Below are positions 8,211 through 16,930 of a stretch of DNA of 48,521 bases, piece by piece. How positions within the stretch are numbered: the stretch's first letter is position 1; every line of letters starts with the position of its first letter. Both the position numbers and the translations under genes were made by a program. The notes under the pieces are model-generated. The model was not told the DNA's origin. It did not search any database and saw nothing but the letters and a program-made list of their open reading frames with translations. Location: contig NZ_JAFLRK010000026.1 of the NCBI RefSeq assembly GCF_017315735.1, positions 1 through 48,521 of the forward strand, given 5' to 3'. The stretch comes from Paracoccus shandongensis (GTDB lineage: Bacteria; Pseudomonadota; Alphaproteobacteria; Rhodobacterales; Rhodobacteraceae).

Positions 8211-9598
8211 GCGATATCCTGATCGTTGACGACGAACGCGATATCCGCGAACTGGTCGCGGACATCCTGAAGGACGAGGGGTTCGAGACGCGCCTTGCCG
8301 CGAACTCGGACGAGGCGCTGGCGGCGCTGAACGACCGCCAGCCCGCGCTGATGGTCTTGGACATCTGGCTGAAGGACAGCCGGATGGACGGGATCGACAT
8401 CCTGAAACAGGTCAAGCGCAACAACCCCGACGTGCCCGTGATCATCATCTCGGGGCACGGCAACATCGAGATCGCGGTGGCGGCGATCAAGCAGGGCGCC
8501 TATGACTTCATCGAAAAGCCCTTCAACATCGACCAGCTGATGGTGGTGGTGAACCGCGCGATGGAGGCCAGCCGGTTGCGGCGGGAAAACAGCACCCTGC
8601 GCCGCGGCGGCGACCGCGCGGCCGAGATGCTGGGCCATTCCGTCGCCTTCAAGCGGCTGCGCGACGCGCTGGACAAGGTGGCGAAATCCAACGGCCGCGT
8701 GATGCTGTCGGGCGAGCCGGGCACCGGCAAGGAAATGGCCGCCCGCTATATCCACGCCCACAGCCCGCGCAGCAATGCCCCCTTCATCACCGTCCCCTGC
8801 GCCACCATCGAGCCCGAGCGGATGGAGGAGGTTCTGTTCGGCCGCGAAACCCCCGAACGCGGCGTCGAGCCCGGCCTTCTGGAACAGGCCCATGGCGGCG
8901 TCATCTATTTCGACGAAGTGGGCGACATGCCGCTGGGCACGCAGCCGAAGATCCTGCGCGTGCTGACCGAACAGCAGTTCGTGCGGGCAGGGGGCGCGGA
9001 CCGGGTGCGGGTGGATCTGCGGGTGATTTCCTCGACCAACCGCGACCTGCCTGCGGAAATCGCGGCGGGCCGGTTCCGACAGGAACTCTATGACCGGCTG
9101 AACGTGGTGCCGGTGGCGGTCCCCTCGCTGGCGGAACGGCGCGACGACATCGCCCTTCTGGCGCGGCATTTCATCGACGGATTCCACAAGACGCAAGGCC
9201 TGACGCCCCGCGAATTGCCCGAGGAAACCGTGGCCGCGCTGCAATCCATGCGCTGGCCCGGCAACATCCGCCAGTTGCGCAACGTGATCGAACGCGTGCT
9301 GATCCTGGCCGAGGAAAGCGGCCCGATCCAGCCCACTGAACTGGAACCCCAGGGCGCCACGCCCGACAACAGCGATGCCCTGTCGCTTGGGCCCCAGATC
9401 ACCGCCATGGCCCTGCGCGAGGCGCGCGAGATGTTCGAACGCGAATACCTGGTGGCCCAGATCAACCGTTTCGGCGGCAACATCAGCCGCACCGCGCAAT
9501 TCGTCGGCATGGAGCGCAGCGCCCTGCACCGCAAGCTGAAATCGCTGGGCGTCGTCGGCGGGATGCGCCCCGAGGACGAATTGCTGATGGGCAAGTAG
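8207..9598 (+). CDS. ntrX: Response regulator NtrX
   Basis: 463 residues: receiver domain with Asp52 (VLDIWLKDSRMDG), AAA+ domain with Walker A GEPGTGKE at 169-176 and intact Walker B IYFDEVGDMP (233-242), and a C-terminal Fis-like helix-turn-helix (ISRTAQFVGMERSALHRKL). The segment that would hold GAFTGA (just after LFG at 210-212) reads ETPERGVEPG, so direct sigma54 activation is unlikely. Unlike the neighbouring NtrC, the ATPase residues look intact. It is translationally coupled to ntrY. Possible hairpins lie after the stop. Confidence 0.93.
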   Translation: MSDILIVDDERDIRELVADILKDEGFETRLAANSDEALAALNDRQPALMVLDIWLKDSRMDGIDILKQVKRNNPDVPVIIISGHGNIEIAVAAIKQGAYDFIEKPFNIDQLMVVVNRAMEASRLRRENSTLRRGGDRAAEMLGHSVAFKRLRDALDKVAKSNGRVMLSGEPGTGKEMAARYIHAHSPRSNAPFITVPCATIEPERMEEVLFGRETPERGVEPGLLEQAHGGVIYFDEVGDMPLGTQPKILRVLTEQQFVRAGGADRVRVDLRVISSTNRDLPAEIAAGRFRQELYDRLNVVPVAVPSLAERRDDIALLARHFIDGFHKTQGLTPRELPEETVAALQSMRWPGNIRQLRNVIERVLILAEESGPIQPTELEPQGATPDNSDALSLGPQITAMALREAREMFEREYLVAQINRFGGNISRTAQFVGMERSALHRKLKSLGVVGGMRPEDELLMGK

Positions 9599-9659
9599 CC
9601 AGGCGTGGCCGGCAGCGCGCCTTGGCGATGCCGCCGGCCCCGTTCCGGATCCCGGACCC

Positions 9660-9679
9660 GGGGCATCAACCCCTTTTTT
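9660..9679 (+). terminator. Possible intrinsic terminator after ntrX
   Basis: GGGG (9660-9663), loop CATCAA, CCCC (9670-9673), followed directly by six T. The stem is only 4 bp. An additional hairpin with GGCCGGC/GCCGGCC arms at 9607-9639 precedes it. Together they mark the end of the ntr operon ahead of trkA. Confidence 0.38.
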
Positions 9680-9821
9680 CAGCACGTTCGTTTCAGATGC
9701 AGCCTTGGGTTGAGGCCGGGTTTCCCCGTGGCGGATACCTGCCCTTGCAGGACAGTTGCGCCATGCGGCCGGGCGGCATAGGCAAGGATGACGGACAAGA
9801 CCTGCGGGAAAAGGGGCGGCC

Positions 9822-11198
9822 ATGAAGATCATCATCTGCGGCGCGGGTCAGGTGGGCTGGCAGATCGCCCGGCACCTGGCGGGCGAACGCAACGATGTCA
9901 CGGTCATCGACAACAACGCCGAACTGATCCGCCGCGCCACGGATGCGCTGGATGTCCAAGGCGTGACCGGGTTCGCCAGCCATCCCGACGTGCTGGACCA
10001 AGCGGGCGCGCGCGATGCCGACCTGATCATCGCCGCCACCCATTCGGACGAGGTGAACATGGTCACCTGCCAGGTCGCCCATACCGTCTTCCAGGTGCCC
10101 CGCAAGATCGCGCGCCTGCGCTCCAGCGCCTATCTGGAAGCGATCTATTCGGACCTTTACACCACCTCGAACCTGCCCATCGACGTGGTGATCAGCCCGG
10201 AACGCGAGGTCGCGAACGCCGCCCTGCAACGCCTGTCCGCGCCGTCCACATTCGACGTGGAAACCTTCATGAACGGCAGGGTCCAGCTTCTGGGCATCCT
10301 GCTGGAGGACGACTGTCCCGCGCTGAACACGCCCCTGCGGCAATTGAGCGACCTGTTTTCCACCCTGCGCGCCATTGTCGTGGGCGTGCGCCGCCAGGGG
10401 CGGCTGTTTGCGCCGGAACCGGGCGACCAGCTTTTCGCCCGCGACCAGATCTATGTCTTCAGCCACCGCGAGGATGTGGGCCGCACGCTGGAAATCTTCG
10501 GCAAGCCGCCCTTGAAGCAGGAACGCATCGCCATCATCGGGGCGGGCAATGTGGGCCTTGCCGTGGCGCAGGCACTGGAAACACGTCCCGACCGCATCCG
10601 CGCCAAGCTGATCGAACGCGACCGGGGCCGGGCCGAATATGCCGCCGACCGGCTGGAACGGACCATCGTGCTGAACGGCGACGGCCTTTCCGCCGAACTG
10701 CTGGAGGAAGCCGCCGTGCCCACCGCCGACGCCGTTCTGGCCGTGACCGACGACGACAAGACCAACATCCTGGCGTCCGTCCGGGCCAAGCAGGCGGGGG
10801 CCAAGCTGGCGATCGCGCTGATCAACGATCCCACGCTGGTGTCGCTGATGGATGTGCTGGACATCGACGCCTATATCAGCCCGCGCTCGACGACCGTGTC
10901 CACCATCCTGCGCCATGTCCGCCACGGCCGGGTGCGCGACATCTATTCCATCGGCGATGCCGAGGCCGAGGTGATCGAGGCGCAGGCGCTGTCCACATCG
11001 CCCATATCCGGCCGGGCGATCCGGGACATCGAATTTCCCGAAGGCGTGCTGATCGGCGCCGTGCAAAAGGGCGACCGCATCGTCAAGCCCGCGCCGGATA
11101 CGCGGATCGAGGAAGGCGACATCATCCTGATCTTCGCCCTGACCAAGGACGTGCCAGAGGTCGAGCGCCTGTTGCAGGTCTCGATCGACTTCTTCTGA
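9822..11198 (+). CDS. trkA: Trk system potassium uptake regulatory subunit TrkA
   Basis: Peripheral cytoplasmic subunit that gates the TrkH potassium channel through NAD(H) binding. The 458 residues hold two tandem RCK units: a first Rossmann motif ICGAGQVGWQIARHLAG at residues 5-21 and a second, IIGAGNVGLAVAQAL, near 240, each followed by a TrkA-C-type beta-rich part. The start has AAAAGGGGCGG upstream. trkH begins 6 bases after the stop, so the two subunits are co-translated. Neighbourhood with ntrYX is conserved in alphaproteobacteria. Confidence 0.94.
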   Translation: MKIIICGAGQVGWQIARHLAGERNDVTVIDNNAELIRRATDALDVQGVTGFASHPDVLDQAGARDADLIIAATHSDEVNMVTCQVAHTVFQVPRKIARLRSSAYLEAIYSDLYTTSNLPIDVVISPEREVANAALQRLSAPSTFDVETFMNGRVQLLGILLEDDCPALNTPLRQLSDLFSTLRAIVVGVRRQGRLFAPEPGDQLFARDQIYVFSHREDVGRTLEIFGKPPLKQERIAIIGAGNVGLAVAQALETRPDRIRAKLIERDRGRAEYAADRLERTIVLNGDGLSAELLEEAAVPTADAVLAVTDDDKTNILASVRAKQAGAKLAIALINDPTLVSLMDVLDIDAYISPRSTTVSTILRHVRHGRVRDIYSIGDAEAEVIEAQALSTSPISGRAIRDIEFPEGVLIGAVQKGDRIVKPAPDTRIEEGDIILIFALTKDVPEVERLLQVSIDFF

Positions 11199-11204
11199 AC
11201 CGCC

Positions 11205-12833
11205 ATGACCATGCTGCTGCGCCTGCCCCTGTTCGTCATCCTGGCCGCCATGACCGGGCTGGCGATGATGGTGCCCGCGGGCTACGCCTCGGTCAGCGAC
11301 CACGAGGATCTGGCGCGCAACTTCTTCTATTCCGGGCTTCTGGTGCTGGTCGGGGCGGGGCTGGTGGGTCTTGCGACGGCGGCCAATCCCCATCAGGTGC
11401 GGGCGCGCGACACGCTGCTGGCGATGCTGGCGGTCTTCGGGGGGATGCCGCTGGTCATGGCGCTGCCCTTTGCCGAGTCGATGCCCGACACGGGCCTGTT
11501 CAACGCCTGGTGGGAAATGACATCGGCGCTGACGACCACCGGGGCCTCGCTTTATTCCGCCGACCTTCTGCCCCTGCCGCTGCACCTGTGGCGGGCCATG
11601 GCGGGCTGGATGGGCGGCTTCTTCATCCTGGCGGCCGCCACCGCCATCCTGGCCCCCCTGCATATCGGCGGGTTCGAGATCATGGCCCGCCCCCATGGCC
11701 GCCCCGAATACATCGACCGGCTTCCCCGGTCCGCCGATCCCCTGGACCGCAACCCGCATCTGTCCTCGCCGGTGTTCCACACCCGGCTGGCCCATCCGCA
11801 TTTCCGGCTGATGCGGTCGGCGGCGCAGGTCTTTCCGGTCTATGCCGGGCTGACGCTGGCCTTGTGGCTGGTTTTGCTGCTGCTGGGCGACCCGGCGCTG
11901 ATCGGGCTGTGCCGGGCCATGGGCACGCTGTCCACCAGCGGGATTTCCCCGGTGCTGGGGCCGCCCGGCGCCGCCTCGGGCCTAGCCGGAGAGGTGGCGG
12001 TCTTCCTGTTCCTGATCCCCGCCCTGTCGCGCCGCTTCTGGCCTGGCGGCGGGCAGTTGCGCGCCAGCGACAAGCTGCGGGACGACCCGGAACTGCAGAT
12101 GGCGGGCGGGCTGGTCGCGCTGGTGGCGCTGTCGCTGTTCGCGCGCCATTTCCTGGGCGCGATCGAGGCCGAGCAGGCCCCCGAAGGATCGCTGGAACTG
12201 CTGCACGACCTGCGCAACGGGCTTGCCGCCTTCTGGGGCGGGCTGTTCAACGCGCTCAGCTATCTGACGACGACCGGCTGGACCTCGATCGACTGGCAGG
12301 GGGCGCGGGCCTGGTCGGGCCTGGCCTCTCCGGGCCTGATCCTGGCGGGGCTGGCGATGATGGGCGGCGGGGTGGCGACCACGGCGGGGGGCGTCAAGCT
12401 GTTGCGCGTCTATGCCCTGGCCCGCCACGGGCAACGGGAGATGGAACGGATCGTGCATCCGAACTCCATCGCGGGCGGGGGGCAGATCGCCCGCCGCCTG
12501 CGGCGCGAGGGGGCATACCTGGCCTTCATCTTCTTCATGCTGTTTGCCACATCCATCGCCGTGGTGGTGGCCCTTGTCTCGATCCAGCGCATCGAGATCG
12601 AGACGGCCACGATCCTGTCCGTCGCCGCGCTGACGAATACCGGCCCCCTGGCCGCCGCCATCCCCCTGACCCCGGCCTTCCAGGCCAGCGCCGGCATCGC
12701 CTCGGCCCCGTGGGAGGGGTGGTCGGGCCTGCCCGTCTTCACCAAGACGGTCCTGGCGGGGGCGATGATCGTCGGCCGGATCGAGACGCTGGCCGTTCTT
12801 GCGCTGTTTTCGCCACAGTTCTGGCGCCGCTGA
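11205..12833 (+). CDS. trkH: Trk potassium uptake membrane subunit TrkH
   Basis: Inner-membrane potassium channel subunit of 542 residues with about ten hydrophobic segments. All four pore loops with the characteristic Thr/Ser-rich filters are visible: ALTTTGASLY, TLSTSGISPV, YLTTTGWTS and ALTNTGPL. A charged cytoplasmic stretch lies between the second and third repeats. It forms an operon with trkA (6-base gap). No strong ribosome binding site is seen before the ATG, consistent with coupling to trkA translation. Confidence 0.94.
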   Translation: MTMLLRLPLFVILAAMTGLAMMVPAGYASVSDHEDLARNFFYSGLLVLVGAGLVGLATAANPHQVRARDTLLAMLAVFGGMPLVMALPFAESMPDTGLFNAWWEMTSALTTTGASLYSADLLPLPLHLWRAMAGWMGGFFILAAATAILAPLHIGGFEIMARPHGRPEYIDRLPRSADPLDRNPHLSSPVFHTRLAHPHFRLMRSAAQVFPVYAGLTLALWLVLLLLGDPALIGLCRAMGTLSTSGISPVLGPPGAASGLAGEVAVFLFLIPALSRRFWPGGGQLRASDKLRDDPELQMAGGLVALVALSLFARHFLGAIEAEQAPEGSLELLHDLRNGLAAFWGGLFNALSYLTTTGWTSIDWQGARAWSGLASPGLILAGLAMMGGGVATTAGGVKLLRVYALARHGQREMERIVHPNSIAGGGQIARRLRREGAYLAFIFFMLFATSIAVVVALVSIQRIEIETATILSVAALTNTGPLAAAIPLTPAFQASAGIASAPWEGWSGLPVFTKTVLAGAMIVGRIETLAVLALFSPQFWRR

Positions 12834-12926
12834 GACCTGCGTTCCTTCAGGGCGCGACATGCTTGCAAGGGCTTCATCAAGCGCATAAACGTGAAGTCCG
12901 ACCGGGACAGTAAAAACGGAAAAACA

Positions 12927-13160
12927 ATGGCTGGCGACAAGCAGAACCTGCAGGACGCGTTCCTCAATCACGTCCGCAAGGCGAAGGTGCCTGTCACGAT
13001 CTTCCTGATCAACGGCGTCAAGTTGCAGGGCGTCATCACCTGGTTCGACAATTTCTGCGTGCTGTTGCGCCGCGATGGTCAGTCGCAACTGGTCTACAAG
13101 CACGCCATCAGCACCATCATGCCGGGCCAGCCCATTTCGCTTTACGAAGGCGAGGACTGA
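12927..13160 (+). CDS. hfq: RNA chaperone Hfq
   Basis: 77-residue Sm-like protein that forms a hexameric ring and pairs small RNAs with mRNAs. Sm1 (about 8-45, [13 protein letters not shown] then INGVKLQG) and the Sm2 motif with Tyr57-Lys58-His59 (VYKHAIST) are complete. The C-terminal tail is very short, typical of alphaproteobacteria. The start at 12927 gives the usual N-terminus; a frame from 12891 would add 12 non-conserved residues. A 93-base gap separates it from trkH, and hflX follows without any gap, as in many proteobacteria. Confidence 0.96.
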   Translation: MAGDKQNLQDAFLNHVRKAKVPVTIFLINGVKLQGVITWFDNFCVLLRRDGQSQLVYKHAISTIMPGQPISLYEGED

Positions 13161-14471
13161 TTGGCAGAACCCACCGCGACCGAGGCGAAACCGACCCGCG
13201 CCTATGTGATCCACCCGGATCTGGCCAGCCGGACCCAACGGCGCGAACCCGAACACGCCCTGGCCGAGGCCGTGGCCCTGGCCCATGCCCTGCCGGGCAT
13301 CGAGATCGTGGGCGAGGAGGTCGCGCGCCTGCGCAAGCCCGATCCCGGCCGTCTGTTCGGCAAGGGCAAGCTGGCCGAGATCGGCGAACGGCTGAGCGCG
13401 GCCGAGGTCGATCTGGTTCTGGTCGATGGCCCGGTGTCCCCGGTGCAGCAGCGCAACCTGGAAAAGGACTGGGGCGTCAAGCTGCTGGACCGGACCGGGC
13501 TGATCCTGGAAATCTTCGCCGACCGCGCCCGCACCCGCGAGGGCGTGTTGCAGGTGGAACTGGCGGCGCTGTCCTATCAGCGCACGCGGCTGGTCCGCGC
13601 CTGGACCCACCTGGAACGCCAGCGCGGGGGCCTTGGCTTCGTGGGCGGTCCCGGCGAAACCCAGATCGAGGCCGACCGCCGCGCCATCGACGAACAGATG
13701 ACCCGGCTGCGCCGCCAGCTGGACCGCGTGGTCAAGACCCGCACCCTGCACCGCGCCGCCCGCGCCAAAGTGCCCTATCCCATCGTGGCGCTTGTCGGCT
13801 ATACCAACGCCGGCAAATCCACGCTGTTCAACCGCCTGACCGGGGCCGAGGTTCTGGCCAAGGACATGCTGTTCGCCACGCTGGACCCGACCATGCGCGG
13901 CGTCCGCCTGCCGGGTGCCAATGGCGGGCAGGGGCGCAAGATCATCCTGTCCGACACCGTGGGCTTCATCAGCGACCTGCCCACCGAACTGGTCGCCGCC
14001 TTCCGCGCCACGCTGGAGGAGGTGCTGGAGGCCGACCTGATCCTGCATGTCCGCGACATCAGCCACCCCGAAACCGAGGAACAAGCCGCCGACGTGGCCG
14101 AGATCCTGGAATCGCTGGGCGTGGATGAGAACGTGGCCCTGATCGAAGTCTGGAACAAGATCGACGCCCTGTCCGCCGACACCCGCGCCGCCCTGCGCCG
14201 CACGGATGCGCGGACCCAGGGCATCCAGGCCGTCAGCGCCCTGACGGGCGAGGGTCTGGACGACCTGATCGCCGCCATCGACGCCCATCTGACCGAGGCG
14301 CTGGACGAGCCGAAGGTTGAGGCGACCGTGACGCTGCCCTTCTCGGACGGCCGACGCCGGGCCTGGCTGCACGAGGCGGGGGTGGTGCAGCGCGAGGAAA
14401 GCGGTGAAGCGGGCCTGACGCTGCATCTTCTATGGACGGCCCGGCAGAAGGCAGGCTTCGAGGCCCAGTAG
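13161..14471 (+). CDS. hflX: Ribosome-associated GTPase HflX (TTG start)
   Basis: GTPase that binds the 50S subunit and splits stalled ribosomes under stress. The TTG at 13161 directly follows the hfq stop and is preceded by GAAGGCGAGG. Motifs: N-terminal HflX domain with LFGKGKLAEI, a glycine-rich linker (RGGLGFVGGPGETQ), G1 GYTNAGKS at residues 213-220, DTVGFISDLP (G3) and NKID (G4). Length is 436 residues. The TAG stop lies inside a palindromic repeat that starts at 14468, so the last residues may have been altered by its insertion. Confidence 0.93.
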   Translation: MAEPTATEAKPTRAYVIHPDLASRTQRREPEHALAEAVALAHALPGIEIVGEEVARLRKPDPGRLFGKGKLAEIGERLSAAEVDLVLVDGPVSPVQQRNLEKDWGVKLLDRTGLILEIFADRARTREGVLQVELAALSYQRTRLVRAWTHLERQRGGLGFVGGPGETQIEADRRAIDEQMTRLRRQLDRVVKTRTLHRAARAKVPYPIVALVGYTNAGKSTLFNRLTGAEVLAKDMLFATLDPTMRGVRLPGANGGQGRKIILSDTVGFISDLPTELVAAFRATLEEVLEADLILHVRDISHPETEEQAADVAEILESLGVDENVALIEVWNKIDALSADTRAALRRTDARTQGIQAVSALTGEGLDDLIAAIDAHLTEALDEPKVEATVTLPFSDGRRRAWLHEAGVVQREESGEAGLTLHLLWTARQKAGFEAQ

Positions 14472-14532
14472 GGTGCGTGCTTGCACGCACCGGATTGCGC
14501 CCGGCCATGGTGCGTGTGAACACGCACCCTAC
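14468..14532. repeat. BIME-like palindromic element of two hairpins
   Basis: The outer arms GTAGGGTGCGTG (14468-14479) and CACGCACCCTAC (14521-14532) are inverted copies. Each half also folds alone: GGTGCGTGC/GCACGCACC at 14472-14491 and GGTGCGTGT/ACACGCACC at 14509-14528, both 9-bp stems with 2-base loops. The element sits between convergent hflX and ung and provides the hflX stop codon. It may act as a bidirectional transcript end. Confidence 0.7.
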
Positions 14533-14556
14533 GCCCGATCCGAAGCGACCCGTAAG

Positions 14557-14575
14557 GGTGGGGTTTCACCCCACC
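14557..14575. repeat. Third palindrome of the hflX-ung gap
   Basis: GGTGGGGT, loop TTC, ACCCCACC form a perfect 8-bp stem two bases before the ung stop codon. On the minus strand it lies at the 3' end of the trpG-trpD-ung transcript and may protect or terminate it. A related sequence occurs at 37511-37532. Confidence 0.6.
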
Positions 14576-14576
14576 A

Positions 14577-15215
14577 TCACGCTGCCCAATCCACCGGTTG
14601 CCGCCCCTGCGCCTCCAGCCAGGCATTGATCCGCGAGAACGGCTTGCTGCCGAAGAACCCCCGCCGCGCCGACAGGGGCGAGGGATGCGCCGTCGCGATC
14701 ACCAGATCCTGCGGTCGCGGCAGCCCCGCCATGGCCTTCTGCGCGTGCGCGCCCCACAGCAGGAAGGCCAGCGGCCCGTGCTTCTGCGCCTCTGCCACCG
14801 CATCCCGGGCCAGCCGGTCCCATCCCCAGGACGCGTGACGCCCGGCATCGCCCGGCGGCACCGACAGCGAGGTGTTGAGCAGCAGCACCCCCTGATGCGC
14901 CCAGCCTGACAGGTCGCCCGTGGCGGGGGCCGCGCCCACATCGTCGCGCAGTTCCGTGAAGATGTTCTTCAGCGACCGGGGCAGGGCCACCTCGGGCGCG
15001 ACGGAAAAGGCCAGCCCGTTCGCGTGTCCCGGCGTGGGGTAGGGATCCTGGCCCAGGATGACGACGCGCACCTGTCCGGGCGGGGTGGCCTCCAGCGCGG
15101 CGAAGACCAGGGCGGGGCCGGGCAGCCAGTCGTCCAGGCCCTCCAGCCGGTCGCGGATCGCGGGCCAGTCCTGCCGGAAGAAGGGCAGGTGGTCCCAGGC
15201 CGCAGGGGGCTTCAT
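14577..15215 (-). CDS. ung: Uracil-DNA glycosylase
   Basis: Removes uracil from DNA as the first step of base-excision repair. The 212-residue family 1 enzyme shows the water-activating loop GQDPYP with catalytic Asp57, the uracil-binding LLLNTSLSV, and the minor-groove loop [14 protein letters not shown] with His177. I start at 15215, where ATG overlaps the trpD stop (ATGA) and which gives the family's normal length; a much longer open frame upstream would overlap trpD. Coupling to trpD is unusual functionally, since one gene serves DNA repair and the other tryptophan synthesis. Confidence 0.93.
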   Translation of the reverse strand: MKPPAAWDHLPFFRQDWPAIRDRLEGLDDWLPGPALVFAALEATPPGQVRVVILGQDPYPTPGHANGLAFSVAPEVALPRSLKNIFTELRDDVGAAPATGDLSGWAHQGVLLLNTSLSVPPGDAGRHASWGWDRLARDAVAEAQKHGPLAFLLWGAHAQKAMAGLPRPQDLVIATAHPSPLSARRGFFGSKPFSRINAWLEAQGRQPVDWAA

Positions 15216-16237
15216 GCCTCGGGCGCCCCGGTGACCTGCGACAGGCGGGTCAGGCGGTCCAGGGCCGCGCCGCTGTCGATGGATTCGGCGGCCATGACAG
15301 CGCCTTCCCGCAGGTCGCCCACCTTGCCCGCGATCATCAGCGCGGCGGCGGCGTTCAGCAGAACGGCATCGCGATAGGCCCCCCGCTCGCCGGTCAGAAG
15401 GGCGCGGAAGGCGGCGGCGTTTTCGTGCGGCTCGCCGCCGATGATCGCCTCGAAGGGGTGGCGGGGCAGGCCCGCATCCTCGGGCGTCACCACAAATTCG
15501 CTGATCTCGCCGTCCTTCAGCGCGGCGACATGGGTTTCGCCCGCGATGCTGATCTCGTCCGTGCCGTCCGCGCCATGGACCAGCCAGGCGGCGTCGCTGC
15601 CGAGATCCCGCAGGACCTCGGCCATGGGGCGGATCCATTGGGTGCTGAAGGCGCCGGTCAACTGGCACCGGACCGAGGCCGGATTTGTCAAAGGCCCCAG
15701 CAGGTTGAAGACGGTTCTTGTTCCCAGTTCCGCGCGCGGGGGCCCCACATGGCGCATGGCGGGGTGGTGCATCGTGGCCATCATGAAGCAGATGCCCGCC
15801 TCGCGCACCGCCTGCTGCGCGACCGCAGGACCGCCCATCACGTTGATGCCCATGGCCGTCAGCGCATCCGCCGCGCCCGATTTCGACGACAGGTTGCGGT
15901 TGCCGTGCTTGGCGACCGGCACCCCCGCGCCCGCCACCACAAAGGCCGTCGCGGTCGAGATGTTCAGCGTCCCCTTGCCATCCCCGCCGGTGCCCACGAT
16001 GTCGATGGCGCCTTCAGGTGCGGTGATGCGGTTCATCCGCTTGCGCATGGCGCGGGCGGCGGCGGCGATCTCGTCCACCGTCTCGCCCCGCACGCGCAGC
16101 GCCATCAGCAGCCCGCCGATCTGGGCGGGGGTGGCCGCGCCGTCGAACAGGGCGGAAAAGGCGGCCTCGGCCTCGGTCCCCGTCAGGGGGCGGGTGGCGG
16201 CGATGCCGATCAGCGGGCGGATGTCGGTCCCGCTCAT
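15212..16237 (-). CDS. trpD: Anthranilate phosphoribosyltransferase
   Basis: Transfers the phosphoribosyl group of PRPP to anthranilate, the second step of tryptophan synthesis. 341 residues with [14 protein letters not shown] (82-95, PRPP/Mg binding), [12 protein letters not shown] (110-121) and the anthranilate-contacting LGPLTNPA region. Its start overlaps the trpG stop by 4 bases and its stop overlaps the ung start, so all three genes are coupled. trpC, which commonly follows trpD in related genomes, is absent from this position. Confidence 0.95.
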   Translation of the reverse strand: MSGTDIRPLIGIAATRPLTGTEAEAAFSALFDGAATPAQIGGLLMALRVRGETVDEIAAAARAMRKRMNRITAPEGAIDIVGTGGDGKGTLNISTATAFVVAGAGVPVAKHGNRNLSSKSGAADALTAMGINVMGGPAVAQQAVREAGICFMMATMHHPAMRHVGPPRAELGTRTVFNLLGPLTNPASVRCQLTGAFSTQWIRPMAEVLRDLGSDAAWLVHGADGTDEISIAGETHVAALKDGEISEFVVTPEDAGLPRHPFEAIIGGEPHENAAAFRALLTGERGAYRDAVLLNAAAALMIAGKVGDLREGAVMAAESIDSGAALDRLTRLSQVTGAPEA

Positions 16238-16824
16238 GCGGCGGCCTTGCGGGGCGCGCAGCGGGACAGGAAGGTGCGGATCATCTCGTGCCCGTGTTCG
16301 GAGGCGATGGATTCGGGGTGGAACTGCACGCCCTCGATGGGCAGGGCCTCGTGGATCAGGCCCATGATGGTGCCGTCGTCCGATGTCGCGGTGACGCGCA
16401 GGCAGTTGGGCAGGTCATCCGGGCGCACCGTCAGCGAATGATACCGCGTCGCCGTCACGGGCGAAGGCAGGCCGGCAAAGACCCCCGTGCCGTCATGGCT
16501 GATGGCGTCGGTCTTGCCGTGCATGATGCGGTTGGCGCGCACGACGGTGCCGCCGAAAGCCTCTCCGATCGCCTGATGACCCAGGCAGACGCCGAACAGC
16601 GGGATGGCCCGGTCGGCGGCGGCGCGGATCAGGTCCAGGCAGATGCCCGCCTGGGCCGGATCGCAGGGACCGGGAGAGATCACGATTCCGTCAGGCTGCA
16701 TCGCCAGCGCCTCCTCCACGGTCAGGGCGTCGTTGCGGCGCACGACGACCTCGGCCCCCGCCTCGGCCAGGTAATGCACGAGGTTCCAGGTGAAGCTGTC
16801 GTAGTTGTCGATCAAAAGGATCAT
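16234..16824 (-). CDS. trpG: Anthranilate synthase component II (glutamine amidotransferase)
   Basis: Supplies ammonia from glutamine to TrpE. The 196-residue class I amidotransferase shows the oxyanion loop [11 protein letters not shown] (50-60), nucleophile Cys80 in FGVCLGHQA, and the His-Glu pair in [13 protein letters not shown] near 170. Domain order and length are normal. It is first in a coupled trpG-trpD-ung unit; its partner trpE is about 3.8 kb away on the opposite strand, behind ppiD. Confidence 0.95.
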   Translation of the reverse strand: MILLIDNYDSFTWNLVHYLAEAGAEVVVRRNDALTVEEALAMQPDGIVISPGPCDPAQAGICLDLIRAAADRAIPLFGVCLGHQAIGEAFGGTVVRANRIMHGKTDAISHDGTGVFAGLPSPVTATRYHSLTVRPDDLPNCLRVTATSDDGTIMGLIHEALPIEGVQFHPESIASEHGHEMIRTFLSRCAPRKAAA

Positions 16825-16850
16825 GCTGGTGCGCCCTGATATGGTGGCGG

Positions 16851-16879
16851 TTTCCCCGCCTGAACGGGTCCGCTATAGA
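16851..16879 (+). promoter_or_regulatory. Candidate promoter in the trpG / envelope-protein divergent region
   Basis: TTTCCC (16851-16856), 17-base spacer, TATAGA (16874-16879), about 50 bases before the plus-strand start at 16931. The CTATAG core is palindromic, so it could also serve the minus-strand trpG, but no well-spaced -35 box was found on that side. Weak evidence only. Confidence 0.28.
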
Positions 16880-16930
16880 TGGGCCAAAGCGCGCCGGGGG
16901 GTCAAGACCGGCACGGGCATGAAGGGGCAC

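Noticed and set aside
12863..12891. TTGCAA with TAAACG as an hfq promoter
   Set aside because: Spacing is 17 bases but the -10 box matches at only 3 of 6 positions; hfq may simply be read from the trk operon, so I did not list it as a feature.
9788..12913. 1041-codon plus-strand open frame across trkA and trkH
   Set aside because: It runs in another frame over two recognised genes, is Arg/Gly/Pro-rich and has no motif.
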